64,000 bases of DNA from Planctomycetota bacterium (GTDB taxonomy: Bacteria; Planctomycetota; Planctomycetia; Planctomycetales; Planctomycetaceae), in NCBI GenBank assembly GCA_030836185.1, contig JAURQH010000050.1:62001-126000 (forward strand). The letters run 5' to 3'. The notes under the pieces are model-generated. The model searched no databases. It had not been told where the DNA came from and saw only the letters and a list, made by a program, of their open reading frames with translations. Both the position numbers and the translations under genes were made by a program. Positions 18,028 through 26,188 of the stretch are shown piece by piece. Every line of letters begins with the position of its first letter. Within the stretch, counting starts at the first letter, position 1.

Positions 18028-18182
18028 CGCTTTCAATTCTCCTCGTCAGACAGGTTGAACACTTCAAGTCTATGACGGGCGCTTCCAGAACAAGCCGGAA
18101 GCGTGGGGTTGAGCTAATACGGGATCTTCAATATACAAAACAGAAGATCTTTCGCAGCCGTCGGAAGACAAGAAACTACAAA

Positions 18183-18211
18183 TTGACAGCAGATGACAAA
18201 AAATCGATTAT
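18183..18211 (+). promoter_or_regulatory. candidate promoter of the HtrA gene
   Basis: TTGACA (18183-18188) and GATTAT (18206-18211) are spaced by 17 bases, upstream of the ATG at 18255. The -35 box is the sigma-70 consensus. Confidence 0.55.
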
Positions 18212-18254
18212 TGATTACATACAATCACATCAAATCATGTAAGGAGAGCGACTG

Positions 18255-19427
18255 ATGAAACTCTCAATCGCCTGCTTTTTCGCCGCTATCCTCGGTAGCC
18301 TGTTCACACTTTGGATGACAGGTCCTGATCGATTCTCAACCGCATCAGCCCAACAGTCAGGGCCAAAACTACCAAGACTCGACTTACCCTCAACACCACG
18401 CCGCATCCCGGCTCCTCTGGATCGTGATCATCTTTCAGAAGAAGAAGCGATCAACGTCGCCATCTACGAAACGTGTAACAAGTCGGTGGTTCATATCACC
18501 AGCCGCGGTGTTGAGGTGGATAACTTCTTCTTTGCCGAGGTGCGAGAAGGTGATGGCTCGGGAGCCGTTCTCGATAGCAGCGGACATATTTTAACAAACT
18601 TCCATGTGATTGAAGGAGCGCGCGAAGTACGAGTCGGGTTGTATGACGGTAGTAGCTTTCCCGCCTCATTGGTGGGAGCCGACCCGATCAGCGACGTGGC
18701 GATCTTAAAAATTGAAGCACCGCGGGCGTTACTCTTCCCTGTCATTCTGGGAGACATGTCGGAACTTCAGGTCGGTATGCGAGTCTTTGCCATTGGGAAT
18801 CCTTTTGGACTTGAACGCACGATGGCTACCGGAATTATTTCCTCACTCAACCGAACTCTCCCACTTCGCGGCAATCGAACCGTTCGCAGCATCATTCAGA
18901 TCGATGCGTCCGTGAATCCCGGCAACTCGGGAGGCCCATTACTCGATTCCAAGGGGCGTCTCATCGGCATCACGACTGCCATTGCCTCGCGGACCGGTCA
19001 GTCGGCGGGTGTCGGATTTGCGATTCCCGTGAATCTCGTCACCCGAATTCTGAACGACCTGTTGCAGTTTGGACGGGTGATTCGTCCCGAGAGTGGCATT
19101 CAAAAAGTTTACGAAACCGAAGAAGGATTATTAGTGGCATCGCTCACCGAAGGTGGACCGGCTGAACAAGCCGGTTTGCGAGGCCCGCGCGTTGCCCGTG
19201 AACGACGTGGACCGTTTGTCATCCAAAAAGTCGATCGCCTGGCCGCCGACCGAATTATCGGCGTTGACGGAAGCCCCGTCGAAACCGCCGATGATTTAAT
19301 GTCCTACCTGGATGGAAAGCGACCCGGTGAGCGAGTTGTCTTGAAAGTGGTTCGCGACAAAACAAAGATTGACTTGCCAATCGTGCTTGGCGGTGACGAT
19401 CCCCGAAGAGGCCGATTACCCGAGTAA
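18255..19427 (+). CDS. HtrA/DegP-type serine protease with one PDZ domain
   Basis: 390 residues. AAGGAG lies 8 bases before the ATG. An export signal or membrane helix spans residues 4-22 (SIACFFAAILGSLFTLWMT). The trypsin-like domain has all three catalytic residues: His in LTNFHVIEGA, Asp in DPISDVAILKI and Ser in NPGNSGGPLLDSKG. A single PDZ domain follows from about residue 285 (GLLVASLTEGGPAEQAGL, RIIGVDGSPVETADDL). It should degrade or refold damaged proteins in the periplasm. One PDZ resembles DegS-like or planctomycete forms rather than DegP with two. A consensus promoter precedes it. It ends 4 bases from the convergent heme protein gene. Confidence 0.93.
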   Translation: MKLSIACFFAAILGSLFTLWMTGPDRFSTASAQQSGPKLPRLDLPSTPRRIPAPLDRDHLSEEEAINVAIYETCNKSVVHITSRGVEVDNFFFAEVREGDGSGAVLDSSGHILTNFHVIEGAREVRVGLYDGSSFPASLVGADPISDVAILKIEAPRALLFPVILGDMSELQVGMRVFAIGNPFGLERTMATGIISSLNRTLPLRGNRTVRSIIQIDASVNPGNSGGPLLDSKGRLIGITTAIASRTGQSAGVGFAIPVNLVTRILNDLLQFGRVIRPESGIQKVYETEEGLLVASLTEGGPAEQAGLRGPRVARERRGPFVIQKVDRLAADRIIGVDGSPVETADDLMSYLDGKRPGERVVLKVVRDKTKIDLPIVLGGDDPRRGRLPE

Positions 19428-19431
19428 AATC

Positions 19432-22400
19432 TCACTTCAACGTCTGCAAGTAAGCAATCAGATCGGCCAATTGTTCCGGTGTCAGGTTGTTGATAATCCC
19501 TTTCGGCATCATTGAAGTCGGTTGTTTGACCCGTTCGTCGATGTCGTCCTGGATTAGTTCGACCGATAAGCCATCCGTTTTACGCAGAGTCAATGTTTCT
19601 GCCGATTCGCTCACAACAAACCCGGTGACCACCTTGCCGTCATCTGTGACAAACGTGTAAGTATCGAAGCCTTGTGCGATTTTGGCATCGGGTTTCAGAA
19701 TCGATTCTACCAATTCGGTCGGTTTGTAGCGTTTGCCGATATCGACGAGATGTGGTCCTTTGGGTTGTTGTCCGTTGGCATAGGTGTGACACGCGACGCA
19801 CGATTGCTGACGGAACAATTTGGCCCCGTTCTCAGGATCACCTTTTATGCCGAGTGTGCGATTTAATGCCTTGTCAAAGGCGATGTTGGCCAGAATGTTA
19901 GGGTCGTTCTTATCGACTTTGGGAATCTTGATCGCAACTTCCGGCTCGCGCTTCATCACATCGGCGATGCGGTCGGCTCCGGGAAGCCCGTCGATTTTCA
20001 CGACGTGCTTGGCGAGTTGCTCCAGAATATGTTGAACGGTCGCTTTGTCAAAATCGGTCACCGCCACACGAATCGTGGCCTCGATCTTTTGAGTGCCGGC
20101 CCACGGCTGACGATCATAATACGGTCCGGTTGTATCGGGACGAGTCCCCCACCAGCCACCGGTATAATCGGCTTCGTGATGATAGAGACGAATGAGAGTC
20201 GTGAATAACTCACGTCGTAACTGCGAATCATACGTCTTACTGAGCGTCTTTAGTAAACTCTCAACGGCAGCCTCATCGTGCATCCCTTTCAATGCCCATA
20301 AGGCACCTTCCTGATACGGACCGGGAATCGCTTTCAGGCAAGCTTCATAGGCATTCAATGTTCGTAAAGTTTGAACGGCGAGATGTGGCAAGACACGACC
20401 GGCATCAGCCTGGTTCCAGAGTGGTTCTTCGGTCGGAAGTGTTGATCCCTCGGCTCGAATCGTAAGCGGTAATATCGCTTCTGCGACATCGCTATTTCCC
20501 AAACGCCCGAGGCTGATCAATGCTTGTGCCTGAATGCGTGGATCGTCACTCTTCAAAGCGTCGACATACGGCTCAACCGGAACCGTTTTTAGTTCTGATG
20601 TCCGATCCGTTAATGCACGTAACGCGTATTCTCGAGCCTGTGGATTTTTCACCAACTGCAACAGTTGTTCTTGAGCATCGGCACCTTCTAACTGCTTGAG
20701 AGTAAATATCGCCGCGACGACTCCGGCGGGCGATGTTTTCGGATTCTTGGCCAATTCGGCTAACTGCCCCGAAATCATATCAGTTGGTTTTCGACGAAGG
20801 ATTTCTCGTTGAGCGTGTAAACGGTGTTTGGCACTCGGCGCATCCAACATCTTGATCAATTCACCATCGCTTAATTCGGATATAACTGGAAACGGCTTGG
20901 CAAGAAAATCAATCGGCGTGACTTGTGCCACGAAACCAACATTCGGGCCGTCGTAATTAAATTTCCCATTCTTCCAACTGGAGATATACATCCGCCCGCT
21001 GCCATCGACATCAACATCGGTCGGACGAGGAATTTTCACAAACGGTTTTTCGTTCGGTGCGAAGGTTGGCCCGTCCGTAGGAAGATTGTGCAGATAAACT
21101 TCGCTGCGTCCCCAGTCGCAGGTGTAAAGAGCTTCATTGTAAGGAGCCGGCCAACGATCATCGTGGAAGAACATCACACCACAGCCTGAGCCTCCCCCGT
21201 AATTCGCGAGCGGAGGCATAATTTCTTCACTGAAGTTCTTATACAAAGATGGATAGCCATAGTTGGCGGTTTGCATGATGTGCGAAACACGAATGTCCCA
21301 GCCACCGCCGTCGTTGGTGTTGTCGCGTGTGAACAGATTCAAATACGGATCGACGGCAATGTCGACAATGTTGCGTAGCCCCCAACAATAATACTCCATA
21401 TCGGTTCCGTCAGGGCGAACACGGACAACTCCACCACCACGACGCGCGAGCACTTTTCCATCTGTTCCCTTCGCTTCCGTGAAACCAAAATCTCCCACGG
21501 CAATATAAATCCAACCGTCAATCCCCATACGGATACCGTTTGTGGTGTGATCGGCTCCTCGTTTATTCACTTCTTCGGTACTGATTCCGGTGATCAAAGT
21601 CTCTTCACGATCTGCGGTTCCGTCGAGATCATCGTCGTGAAAGACTGACATAAACGGAGGATGTAAAACCCATAGCGAGCCATTGTCATAGACGAGCCCG
21701 CGGGGATGGTCCAGCTTGGCGAAGACATTGATTTTATCAGCCTGACCATCACCATCGGTATCAAGACAACGCAAGACTTTCCCACGTCCTGACTCTTTCC
21801 CCAACGAGCCTTGTTCATCGACTCCCACAAATAATTCCCCGGTGGCGGCAGCCGTGAGACAGGCGGGGTAATTCACTTCAGGAGGCGTCCCGAACAACGT
21901 CGCTTGAAAACCATCAGGCACTTTGACATCAGCCAAGGTTCCCGACCGCATGTTGGGTTTCTTGGGATTTTTCGGAAGTTTTGGGAGTGCTTTGTCGGAC
22001 GCTTCAAATTCCCAGAAGCTGGCGAACGTATTACGAGAGGAACCCAGGAATGTCACTTTGAGATAGCGTGTCGCGGGTGCATCGACTTTATGAGCATTAT
22101 ACGGAGACCGTTTGCTGTTCTCACTTTGATCCACCAACACACTCCAGGTTTTTGCATCAGAAGAACCTTCAATCTTGTACTGATAGGCGGCGTTGGTGAA
22201 CTCCCAGTGGATCCGCAAATTCTTGAGGTGCGTCGGTTCTTTCAGATCGACCTGCCACCATTCGTTTTTGGCAGGACCGTTGGCGCACCAGCGTGTCTGT
22301 AAGTCACCATCAACGGCGTTTTTGGCAAAATTGTTCTTGCCGGTCTCCTCGCTGCTGGCTGTTGCTACTTTTCGAAACGCCAGATTTCCTTTGGTCGGAA

Positions 22401-23256
22401 TCTTCTGACCGAATTCGGCAATCGGTTTCAGATTGAGTGGGGCATTCGCCAACGCCATGATCTCGGCATCCGCTTTTTCATCAGTGGCATGAAAATGTTT
22501 TTCAGGATCACGACCAGCCGCCCACAAGATGCCACGAGTCAGCATGTCCAGATAACGTGGCTCGACCATTGTTTCGTTGTAATGGCCGACTGTTGTGCAA
22601 AAGACGCGTGTGTTCTCTTTGTACTGGTTCGTCCAAATGCAGGTTTGCGGTTCGTTGTCTTTTTGGCGACGAGCTTGTGCCAAAGGGGTCGCTGATGGCC
22701 ACAGTTTGACGGTGTGATAGAGTTCCCCTTTCGGAACTTCCCAACTGTCTCCGAATGCAGACATCACGGGATGATCGCTTTTTTGATTTTCGATCTTGTA
22801 AGCATAGTGAGGCCCGTGGCCGGGTGATTGCACGCCGACAAATTCAAACCAGTCGTCTGTCCCGGTTCGATAACAGTGCATCGCACAGTGAATCAGAACG
22901 GCGGGAGTCCCTTCTTTGTGAGGCTTCAAGATTCGGTCGACAAACTCTTTGTCTTTCACATGCGCGAAACATTCGTTGTGAATGATCACGTCAAAACCAT
23001 CGGCCCAATTGGGATCCTCGTAGAGAGGAATCTTCGTATCAGTGGTGCTGCCTCCCTGATGCACGATGGTCCAGACAATATCGGCTCGGGCGGCGGTTCC
23101 TTTGGCGATAATCTGTTTTTGTCGCGCGTAATCGTGACAGCATCCCCCCGTAACAAGTAAAGCTCGTAACGGGCGATCACCAGCGTCAACTTGTAAGTGG
23201 TCACTTGACGCAAATGAGAATGCGACGATCAGAAAAGCAAGTAAGATTCGGGGCAT
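19432..23256 (-). CDS. giant exported ThuA / F5-8C / dehydrogenase / HEAT / cytochrome c fusion
   Basis: 1274 residues from the ATG at 23256; the frame is open to 23346, but that part overlaps the tRNA terminator. Signal peptide: LLAFLIVAFSFASS. Residues about 25-270 are a ThuA-like domain (RALLVTGGCCHDYARQKQI). About 290-430 resembles a discoidin F5/8-C carbohydrate-binding module (KNAVDGDLQTRWCANGPAKN). About 445-800 is the planctomycete membrane-bound dehydrogenase beta propeller (CLDTDGDGQADKINVFAKLD, WDIRVSHIMQTANYGYPSLY). About 800-1120 has HEAT-like helices. The end carries one heme c site SCVACHTY and a DDGKVVTGFVVSESAETLTL segment typical of this heme-binding family. It probably oxidises a sugar or polyol outside the cytoplasm and passes electrons to its heme; the substrate is unknown. 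Confidence 0.9.
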   Translation of the reverse strand: MPRILLAFLIVAFSFASSDHLQVDAGDRPLRALLVTGGCCHDYARQKQIIAKGTAARADIVWTIVHQGGSTTDTKIPLYEDPNWADGFDVIIHNECFAHVKDKEFVDRILKPHKEGTPAVLIHCAMHCYRTGTDDWFEFVGVQSPGHGPHYAYKIENQKSDHPVMSAFGDSWEVPKGELYHTVKLWPSATPLAQARRQKDNEPQTCIWTNQYKENTRVFCTTVGHYNETMVEPRYLDMLTRGILWAAGRDPEKHFHATDEKADAEIMALANAPLNLKPIAEFGQKIPTKGNLAFRKVATASSEETGKNNFAKNAVDGDLQTRWCANGPAKNEWWQVDLKEPTHLKNLRIHWEFTNAAYQYKIEGSSDAKTWSVLVDQSENSKRSPYNAHKVDAPATRYLKVTFLGSSRNTFASFWEFEASDKALPKLPKNPKKPNMRSGTLADVKVPDGFQATLFGTPPEVNYPACLTAAATGELFVGVDEQGSLGKESGRGKVLRCLDTDGDGQADKINVFAKLDHPRGLVYDNGSLWVLHPPFMSVFHDDDLDGTADREETLITGISTEEVNKRGADHTTNGIRMGIDGWIYIAVGDFGFTEAKGTDGKVLARRGGGVVRVRPDGTDMEYYCWGLRNIVDIAVDPYLNLFTRDNTNDGGGWDIRVSHIMQTANYGYPSLYKNFSEEIMPPLANYGGGSGCGVMFFHDDRWPAPYNEALYTCDWGRSEVYLHNLPTDGPTFAPNEKPFVKIPRPTDVDVDGSGRMYISSWKNGKFNYDGPNVGFVAQVTPIDFLAKPFPVISELSDGELIKMLDAPSAKHRLHAQREILRRKPTDMISGQLAELAKNPKTSPAGVVAAIFTLKQLEGADAQEQLLQLVKNPQAREYALRALTDRTSELKTVPVEPYVDALKSDDPRIQAQALISLGRLGNSDVAEAILPLTIRAEGSTLPTEEPLWNQADAGRVLPHLAVQTLRTLNAYEACLKAIPGPYQEGALWALKGMHDEAAVESLLKTLSKTYDSQLRRELFTTLIRLYHHEADYTGGWWGTRPDTTGPYYDRQPWAGTQKIEATIRVAVTDFDKATVQHILEQLAKHVVKIDGLPGADRIADVMKREPEVAIKIPKVDKNDPNILANIAFDKALNRTLGIKGDPENGAKLFRQQSCVACHTYANGQQPKGPHLVDIGKRYKPTELVESILKPDAKIAQGFDTYTFVTDDGKVVTGFVVSESAETLTLRKTDGLSVELIQDDIDERVKQPTSMMPKGIINNLTPEQLADLIAYLQTLK

Positions 23257-23298
23257 GGCGTATTCACAAGTCAAAGGAAAGAAGAGTATCGCAAACAT

Positions 23299-23327
23299 AA
23301 AAAAAGCGGCTCCCGGAGAAGCCGCTA
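23299..23327 (-). terminator. terminator after tRNA-Val
   Basis: Minus-strand AGCGGCT and AGCCGCT form a stem around TCTCCGGG, followed by seven T. It lies 22 bases past the 3' end of tRNA-Val and before the start of the giant heme protein. Confidence 0.85.
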
Positions 23328-23348
23328 AAGTCCACAAGCGGAACAAAA

Positions 23349-23422
23349 TGGGCGTAGCAGGATTTGAACCTGCGACCTTTCGGATGTGAACCGAACGCTC
23401 TAACCAACTGAGCCATACGCCC
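23349..23422 (-). tRNA. tRNA-Val (anticodon CAC)
   Basis: 74 bases fold as a standard cloverleaf: acceptor GGGCGTA with TACGCCC, D arm GCTC/GAGC, anticodon stem TTCGG/CCGAA with loop TTCACAT (anticodon CAC), and T arm GCAGG-TTCAAAT-CCTGC. The discriminator is A and CCA is not encoded. TTGCCT with a weak TAAAAA box 17 bases further lies upstream. Confidence 0.95.
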
Positions 23423-23512
23423 TCACCAGCAAGTCCTTTTTACTCGATCTTCCTCAAACAGGCAAGTTGCCGACCTGTTCAGAATGATACTCTCGGTGCG
23501 ATTAGAAAAGCG

Positions 23513-23547
23513 AAAAAGCCCTCAGTTCGCTAAGAAGTCAGGGCTTT
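23513..23547 (-). terminator. terminator after tRNA-Thr
   Basis: Minus-strand AAAGCCCT and AGGGCTTT form an 8-bp stem with a 17-base loop, ending in a short T run. It is 16 bases after tRNA-Thr. Confidence 0.7.
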
Positions 23548-23562
23548 GAAACTCGCATCAAG

Positions 23563-23635
23563 AGCCGCCGAGAGGACTTGAACCTCCGACCCATGCTTTA
23601 CGAAAGCATTGCTCTGCCAACTGAGCTACGGCGGC
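23563..23635 (-). tRNA. tRNA-Thr (anticodon CGT)
   Basis: 73 bases with acceptor GCCGCCG/CGGCGGC, D arm GCTC/GAGC, anticodon stem ATGCT/AGCAT with loop TTCGTAA (anticodon CGT), and T arm GGAGG-TTCAAGT-CCTCT (one G-U pair). Discriminator T; CCA not encoded. A promoter-like pair lies just upstream at 23646-23673. Confidence 0.95.
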
Positions 23636-23645
23636 GTGTGCGAAA

Positions 23646-23673
23646 ATGATAACAAATCTGCCGTCACAGGCAA
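23646..23673 (-). promoter_or_regulatory. candidate promoter of tRNA-Thr
   Basis: TTGCCT (23673-23668) and TATCAT (23651-23646) are 16 bases apart, placing the transcription start a few bases before the tRNA 5' end at 23635. Confidence 0.5.
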
Positions 23674-23784
23674 CAGAGTGGATGCCTCCTGAAATCAGAC
23701 ATTCTCTTTTGTAATCGGGCTCGACGACGAGAGATTTGGGACTCGTCGGAAGAAACCAATCTCGCAGGGGCGACTCTGACTCCA

Positions 23785-24156
23785 TCATTCCGAAGAGGGC
23801 GGATTGCGGAAGCAGTATTTCGTATAGCAGACCCGAAAAGTCAGCATCACGATAAAAGATACGACAACCGATGAAACGAAAAACGGCACCATTTTCATCG
23901 GGTTTGTCTGCGGGAAGTCGTGATACGCCCAGACACCCAAGGCAGACAGAATCAGCACCACTGGATTCAACCACTCAAATCGATACCAGGGATGATAGAT
24001 CTTGCAATGAGGACAAAGAAACCAGTATTTGACGTCCGATCGAATCTTCTGCTGGCTGGCAGAATTACGGCGAGAATATTTCTTTCGTTGAGATTCCCAT
24101 TGATCGACCGTTTCGCGGCAATAGGGACACCATTTTTCTTTCGGTTGTCGGCTCAT
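23785..24156 (-). CDS. small zinc-ribbon membrane protein
   Basis: 123 residues. The N-terminal half has two CxxC knuckles, CPYC near residue 10 and CPHC near residue 48, which together could hold one zinc ion. A basic linker (SQRKKYSRRN) lies between them. The C-terminal half has two membrane helices (NPVVLILSALGVWAYHDF and MVPFFVSSVVVSFIVMLTF). The zinc ribbon is expected in the cytoplasm. It is divergent from the DUF2784 gene and not in an operon with it. Family not recognised. Confidence 0.75.
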   Translation of the reverse strand: MSRQPKEKWCPYCRETVDQWESQRKKYSRRNSASQQKIRSDVKYWFLCPHCKIYHPWYRFEWLNPVVLILSALGVWAYHDFPQTNPMKMVPFFVSSVVVSFIVMLTFRVCYTKYCFRNPPSSE

Positions 24157-24321
24157 GATCTTTAAGTTCTTTCACAAGACTCTCGCGGAGCAAGCACGTT
24201 AATCCTCTGTGATCCACGAATAGAAATCAACATTTCTTTTGATCAACCAGAATCAGGGAATAAATCGTCCGCTCACAGTCTCCTGAAGATAAGGCCTCTC
24301 TTCAAGACAAAGTGGGATCTC

Positions 24322-24702
24322 ATGCTCTACCGTATTGCCGCCGACGCACTGGTCGCCTTCCATTTCGGCTTCATCTGCTTTGTGATTCTGGGCGGATTGT
24401 TGGCCATTCGCTGGAATTGGGTGATCCTGTTGCACTTCCCCGCCGTTATTTGGGGCATGCTGATTGAATTCTGCAACCTGTATTGCCCTTTAACGCCGTG
24501 GGAGAACAGTTTGCGTGAGGCGGCAGGCCAAAGTGGGTATGAAGGTGGCTTCATCGAGCATTACCTGCTCGCGGTCATGTACCCGGAAGGATTGACGCGA
24601 AACGTACAAATTGTGTTGGGATTGATTGTTCTGACCATTAACCTGAGCGTGTATGCTTGGTTGATTATGAGACGCATCAGGACCAGTTCCGCAAAGGAGT
24701 GA
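24322..24702 (+). CDS. DUF2784 membrane protein
   Basis: 126 residues with three membrane helices: AFHFGFICFVILGGLLAI, WVILLHFPAVIWGMLIEF and VQIVLGLIVLTINLSVYAWLI. The signature of DUF2784 is clear: CNLYCPLTPWENSLREAAGQSGY followed by GGFIEHYLLAVMYPEGLTR. The function of this family is not known to me. Its stop is 2 bases before the GTG start of the next gene, so the two are probably co-translated. Confidence 0.85.
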   Translation: MLYRIAADALVAFHFGFICFVILGGLLAIRWNWVILLHFPAVIWGMLIEFCNLYCPLTPWENSLREAAGQSGYEGGFIEHYLLAVMYPEGLTRNVQIVLGLIVLTINLSVYAWLIMRRIRTSSAKE

Positions 24703-24704
24703 TT

Positions 24705-25130
24705 GTGGATTCCGAACTTATCATTGTACTAATCGCGTTCTCTATCATGTTCCTCTTCGTCTCATTCATAGCAACCCGAATGGGTTGGTCGGACGTTGCT
24801 GAACTATATCGATGCGATCAGAAGCCGGAAGGCAGGTACCATCGGTATCGATCTGGAGGATTCGGCCTAAGCAGTTACAGCAATTGTTTGACGATTGGGA
24901 TTTGCGAACAAGGCTTCTATTTATCGCTGACACTCCCTTTCATGTTCTTTCACCCTCCCCTGTTAATCCCCTGGGATCAATTCCATAGCACACGGAAGAA
25001 AAACTTTCTCCTGTTTCACCGCACGCAAACATACATTGGCATACCCACTATTGCCCAACTCAATCTACCAGCGTTCGTCTATGACGAATTGATTGAACGA
25101 GAAACGCAGATTGAAATTATTAAAGAGTAA
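24705..25130 (+). CDS. small membrane protein of unknown function
   Basis: 141 residues from a GTG at 24705, preceded by AAGGAG 5 bases upstream; that ribosome site decides the start over the in-frame TTG at 24657, which lies inside the DUF2784 gene. One membrane helix occupies residues 4-24 (LIIVLIAFSIMFLFVSFIAT). The rest is a soluble domain with GFYLSLTLPFMFFHPPLLIPWDQF, which looks like a PH-like small beta domain (inference). It forms a two-gene unit with the DUF2784 gene. Confidence 0.75.
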   Translation: MDSELIIVLIAFSIMFLFVSFIATRMGWSDVAELYRCDQKPEGRYHRYRSGGFGLSSYSNCLTIGICEQGFYLSLTLPFMFFHPPLLIPWDQFHSTRKKNFLLFHRTQTYIGIPTIAQLNLPAFVYDELIERETQIEIIKE

Positions 25131-25176
25131 GGCCGTTCGGGGGCTTCTGCTTCGCAGAGCGCCCACCTCCGTCCGC

Positions 25177-26187
25177 TCACGCCGTTTTGGGAGCGAGTTT
25201 TGTGATCCGCAGGATGCTATCGGAATGAGTTGTGGCGACTTGAATGCCGTCAGGATGCAGATCCATATCGCGAGCATGTTTCGGCAATTTGAACTGATGA
25301 ATTTCTTTGGTCGCGGTGGGCGACCAGAAATGCAGTAACCCGCCACCCGTCCCACCGGAGACCGCCATCACCGTGGTGTCATCAATAAAAAGCTGCCGCC
25401 AGATGACGCTCCGAATTTTCTCTGCGACGCACGATTGCAACAACTTTTGTGACTCCCAATCGAACATCAGATCGAGCGGCTCGTGGACCGAACCGAGAGG
25501 GTTGGAAGCTTTGTGGAGTCCACCGGCTGCCAGATATTTTCCGTCGGGTGAGACGGCAATCGCTCGGACACCGCCAAAGTCAACCTTTTGCCCGGTATTG
25601 TAAGAGTGCAACGGTTTGCAATCGAACTCGCGAGTGACGGCTTGTTTTGAGACATCCCACTGTTTGAGTGACGCCATGATGTCGCCGGAGAGCAGAACAT
25701 TCGAATCAGTGGGATGAAACCGGACGCAGTAAATATGTCGTTCATGGCCGTGAAGTTCGCCGAGCGGTGTGCCGTCCTGAATGTTCCACAATTGAATGAC
25801 TTTATCGTTACCGGCTGAGGCGAGAGTCTTTCCATCCGGGCTGACCGCCAGCGAGCGGATCCACCCGTGATGAGCGTCAATCGTACGGACCGGTTTCGGC
25901 TCTGCCGATGCCGTCTCCCACCAAATCAATCGACCGTCACCACCGGCTGTCACTGTCCAGTTTCCGTCGAGACTGTGTTCGATGGCAAACACCCAACTTT
26001 CGTGAGCGATCAACGGAGTTTTCACTTCATCGGAGAAGGCCCAGCGCTGGATCGAATTGTCCTCGGCACTGGCGAAAACATATCGCCCCAATGGATCAAT
26101 CCGACATTCAATCAGTGGACGATCATGCTTCCATTGATGAGTCACATGCGCCTGTTTGATGTCGCGACCAACGGGAGTGTCAAGCAT
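25177..26187 (-). CDS. WD40-repeat protein
   Basis: 336 residues from the ATG at 26187, one base after the stop of the DUF1501 gene; the frame is open to 26397 but that part only overlaps the DUF1501 gene. Six or seven WD-type blades are visible: CRIDPLGRYVFASAEDNSIQRW, AIEHSLDGNWTVTAGGDGRLIWW, LAVSPDGKTLASAGNDKVIQLW, VRFHPTDSNVLLSGDIMASLKQW, IAVSPDGKYLAAGGLHK and a last one closing at DLHPDGIQVATTHSDSILRI. It forms one beta propeller, likely a binding scaffold. No signal peptide is present. It is the third gene of the DUF1549/1553 - DUF1501 operon. Confidence 0.9.
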   Translation of the reverse strand: MLDTPVGRDIKQAHVTHQWKHDRPLIECRIDPLGRYVFASAEDNSIQRWAFSDEVKTPLIAHESWVFAIEHSLDGNWTVTAGGDGRLIWWETASAEPKPVRTIDAHHGWIRSLAVSPDGKTLASAGNDKVIQLWNIQDGTPLGELHGHERHIYCVRFHPTDSNVLLSGDIMASLKQWDVSKQAVTREFDCKPLHSYNTGQKVDFGGVRAIAVSPDGKYLAAGGLHKASNPLGSVHEPLDLMFDWESQKLLQSCVAEKIRSVIWRQLFIDDTTVMAVSGGTGGGLLHFWSPTATKEIHQFKLPKHARDMDLHPDGIQVATTHSDSILRITKLAPKTA

Positions 26188-26188
26188 T

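Noticed and set aside
23257-23346. N-terminal extension of the giant heme protein
   Set aside because: It runs through the tRNA-Val terminator and up to the tRNA; a good signal peptide starts at 23256.
23558-23974. 138-codon leftward open frame over tRNA-Thr
   Set aside because: Translates a tRNA gene and the reverse-frame part of the zinc-ribbon gene; not a protein.
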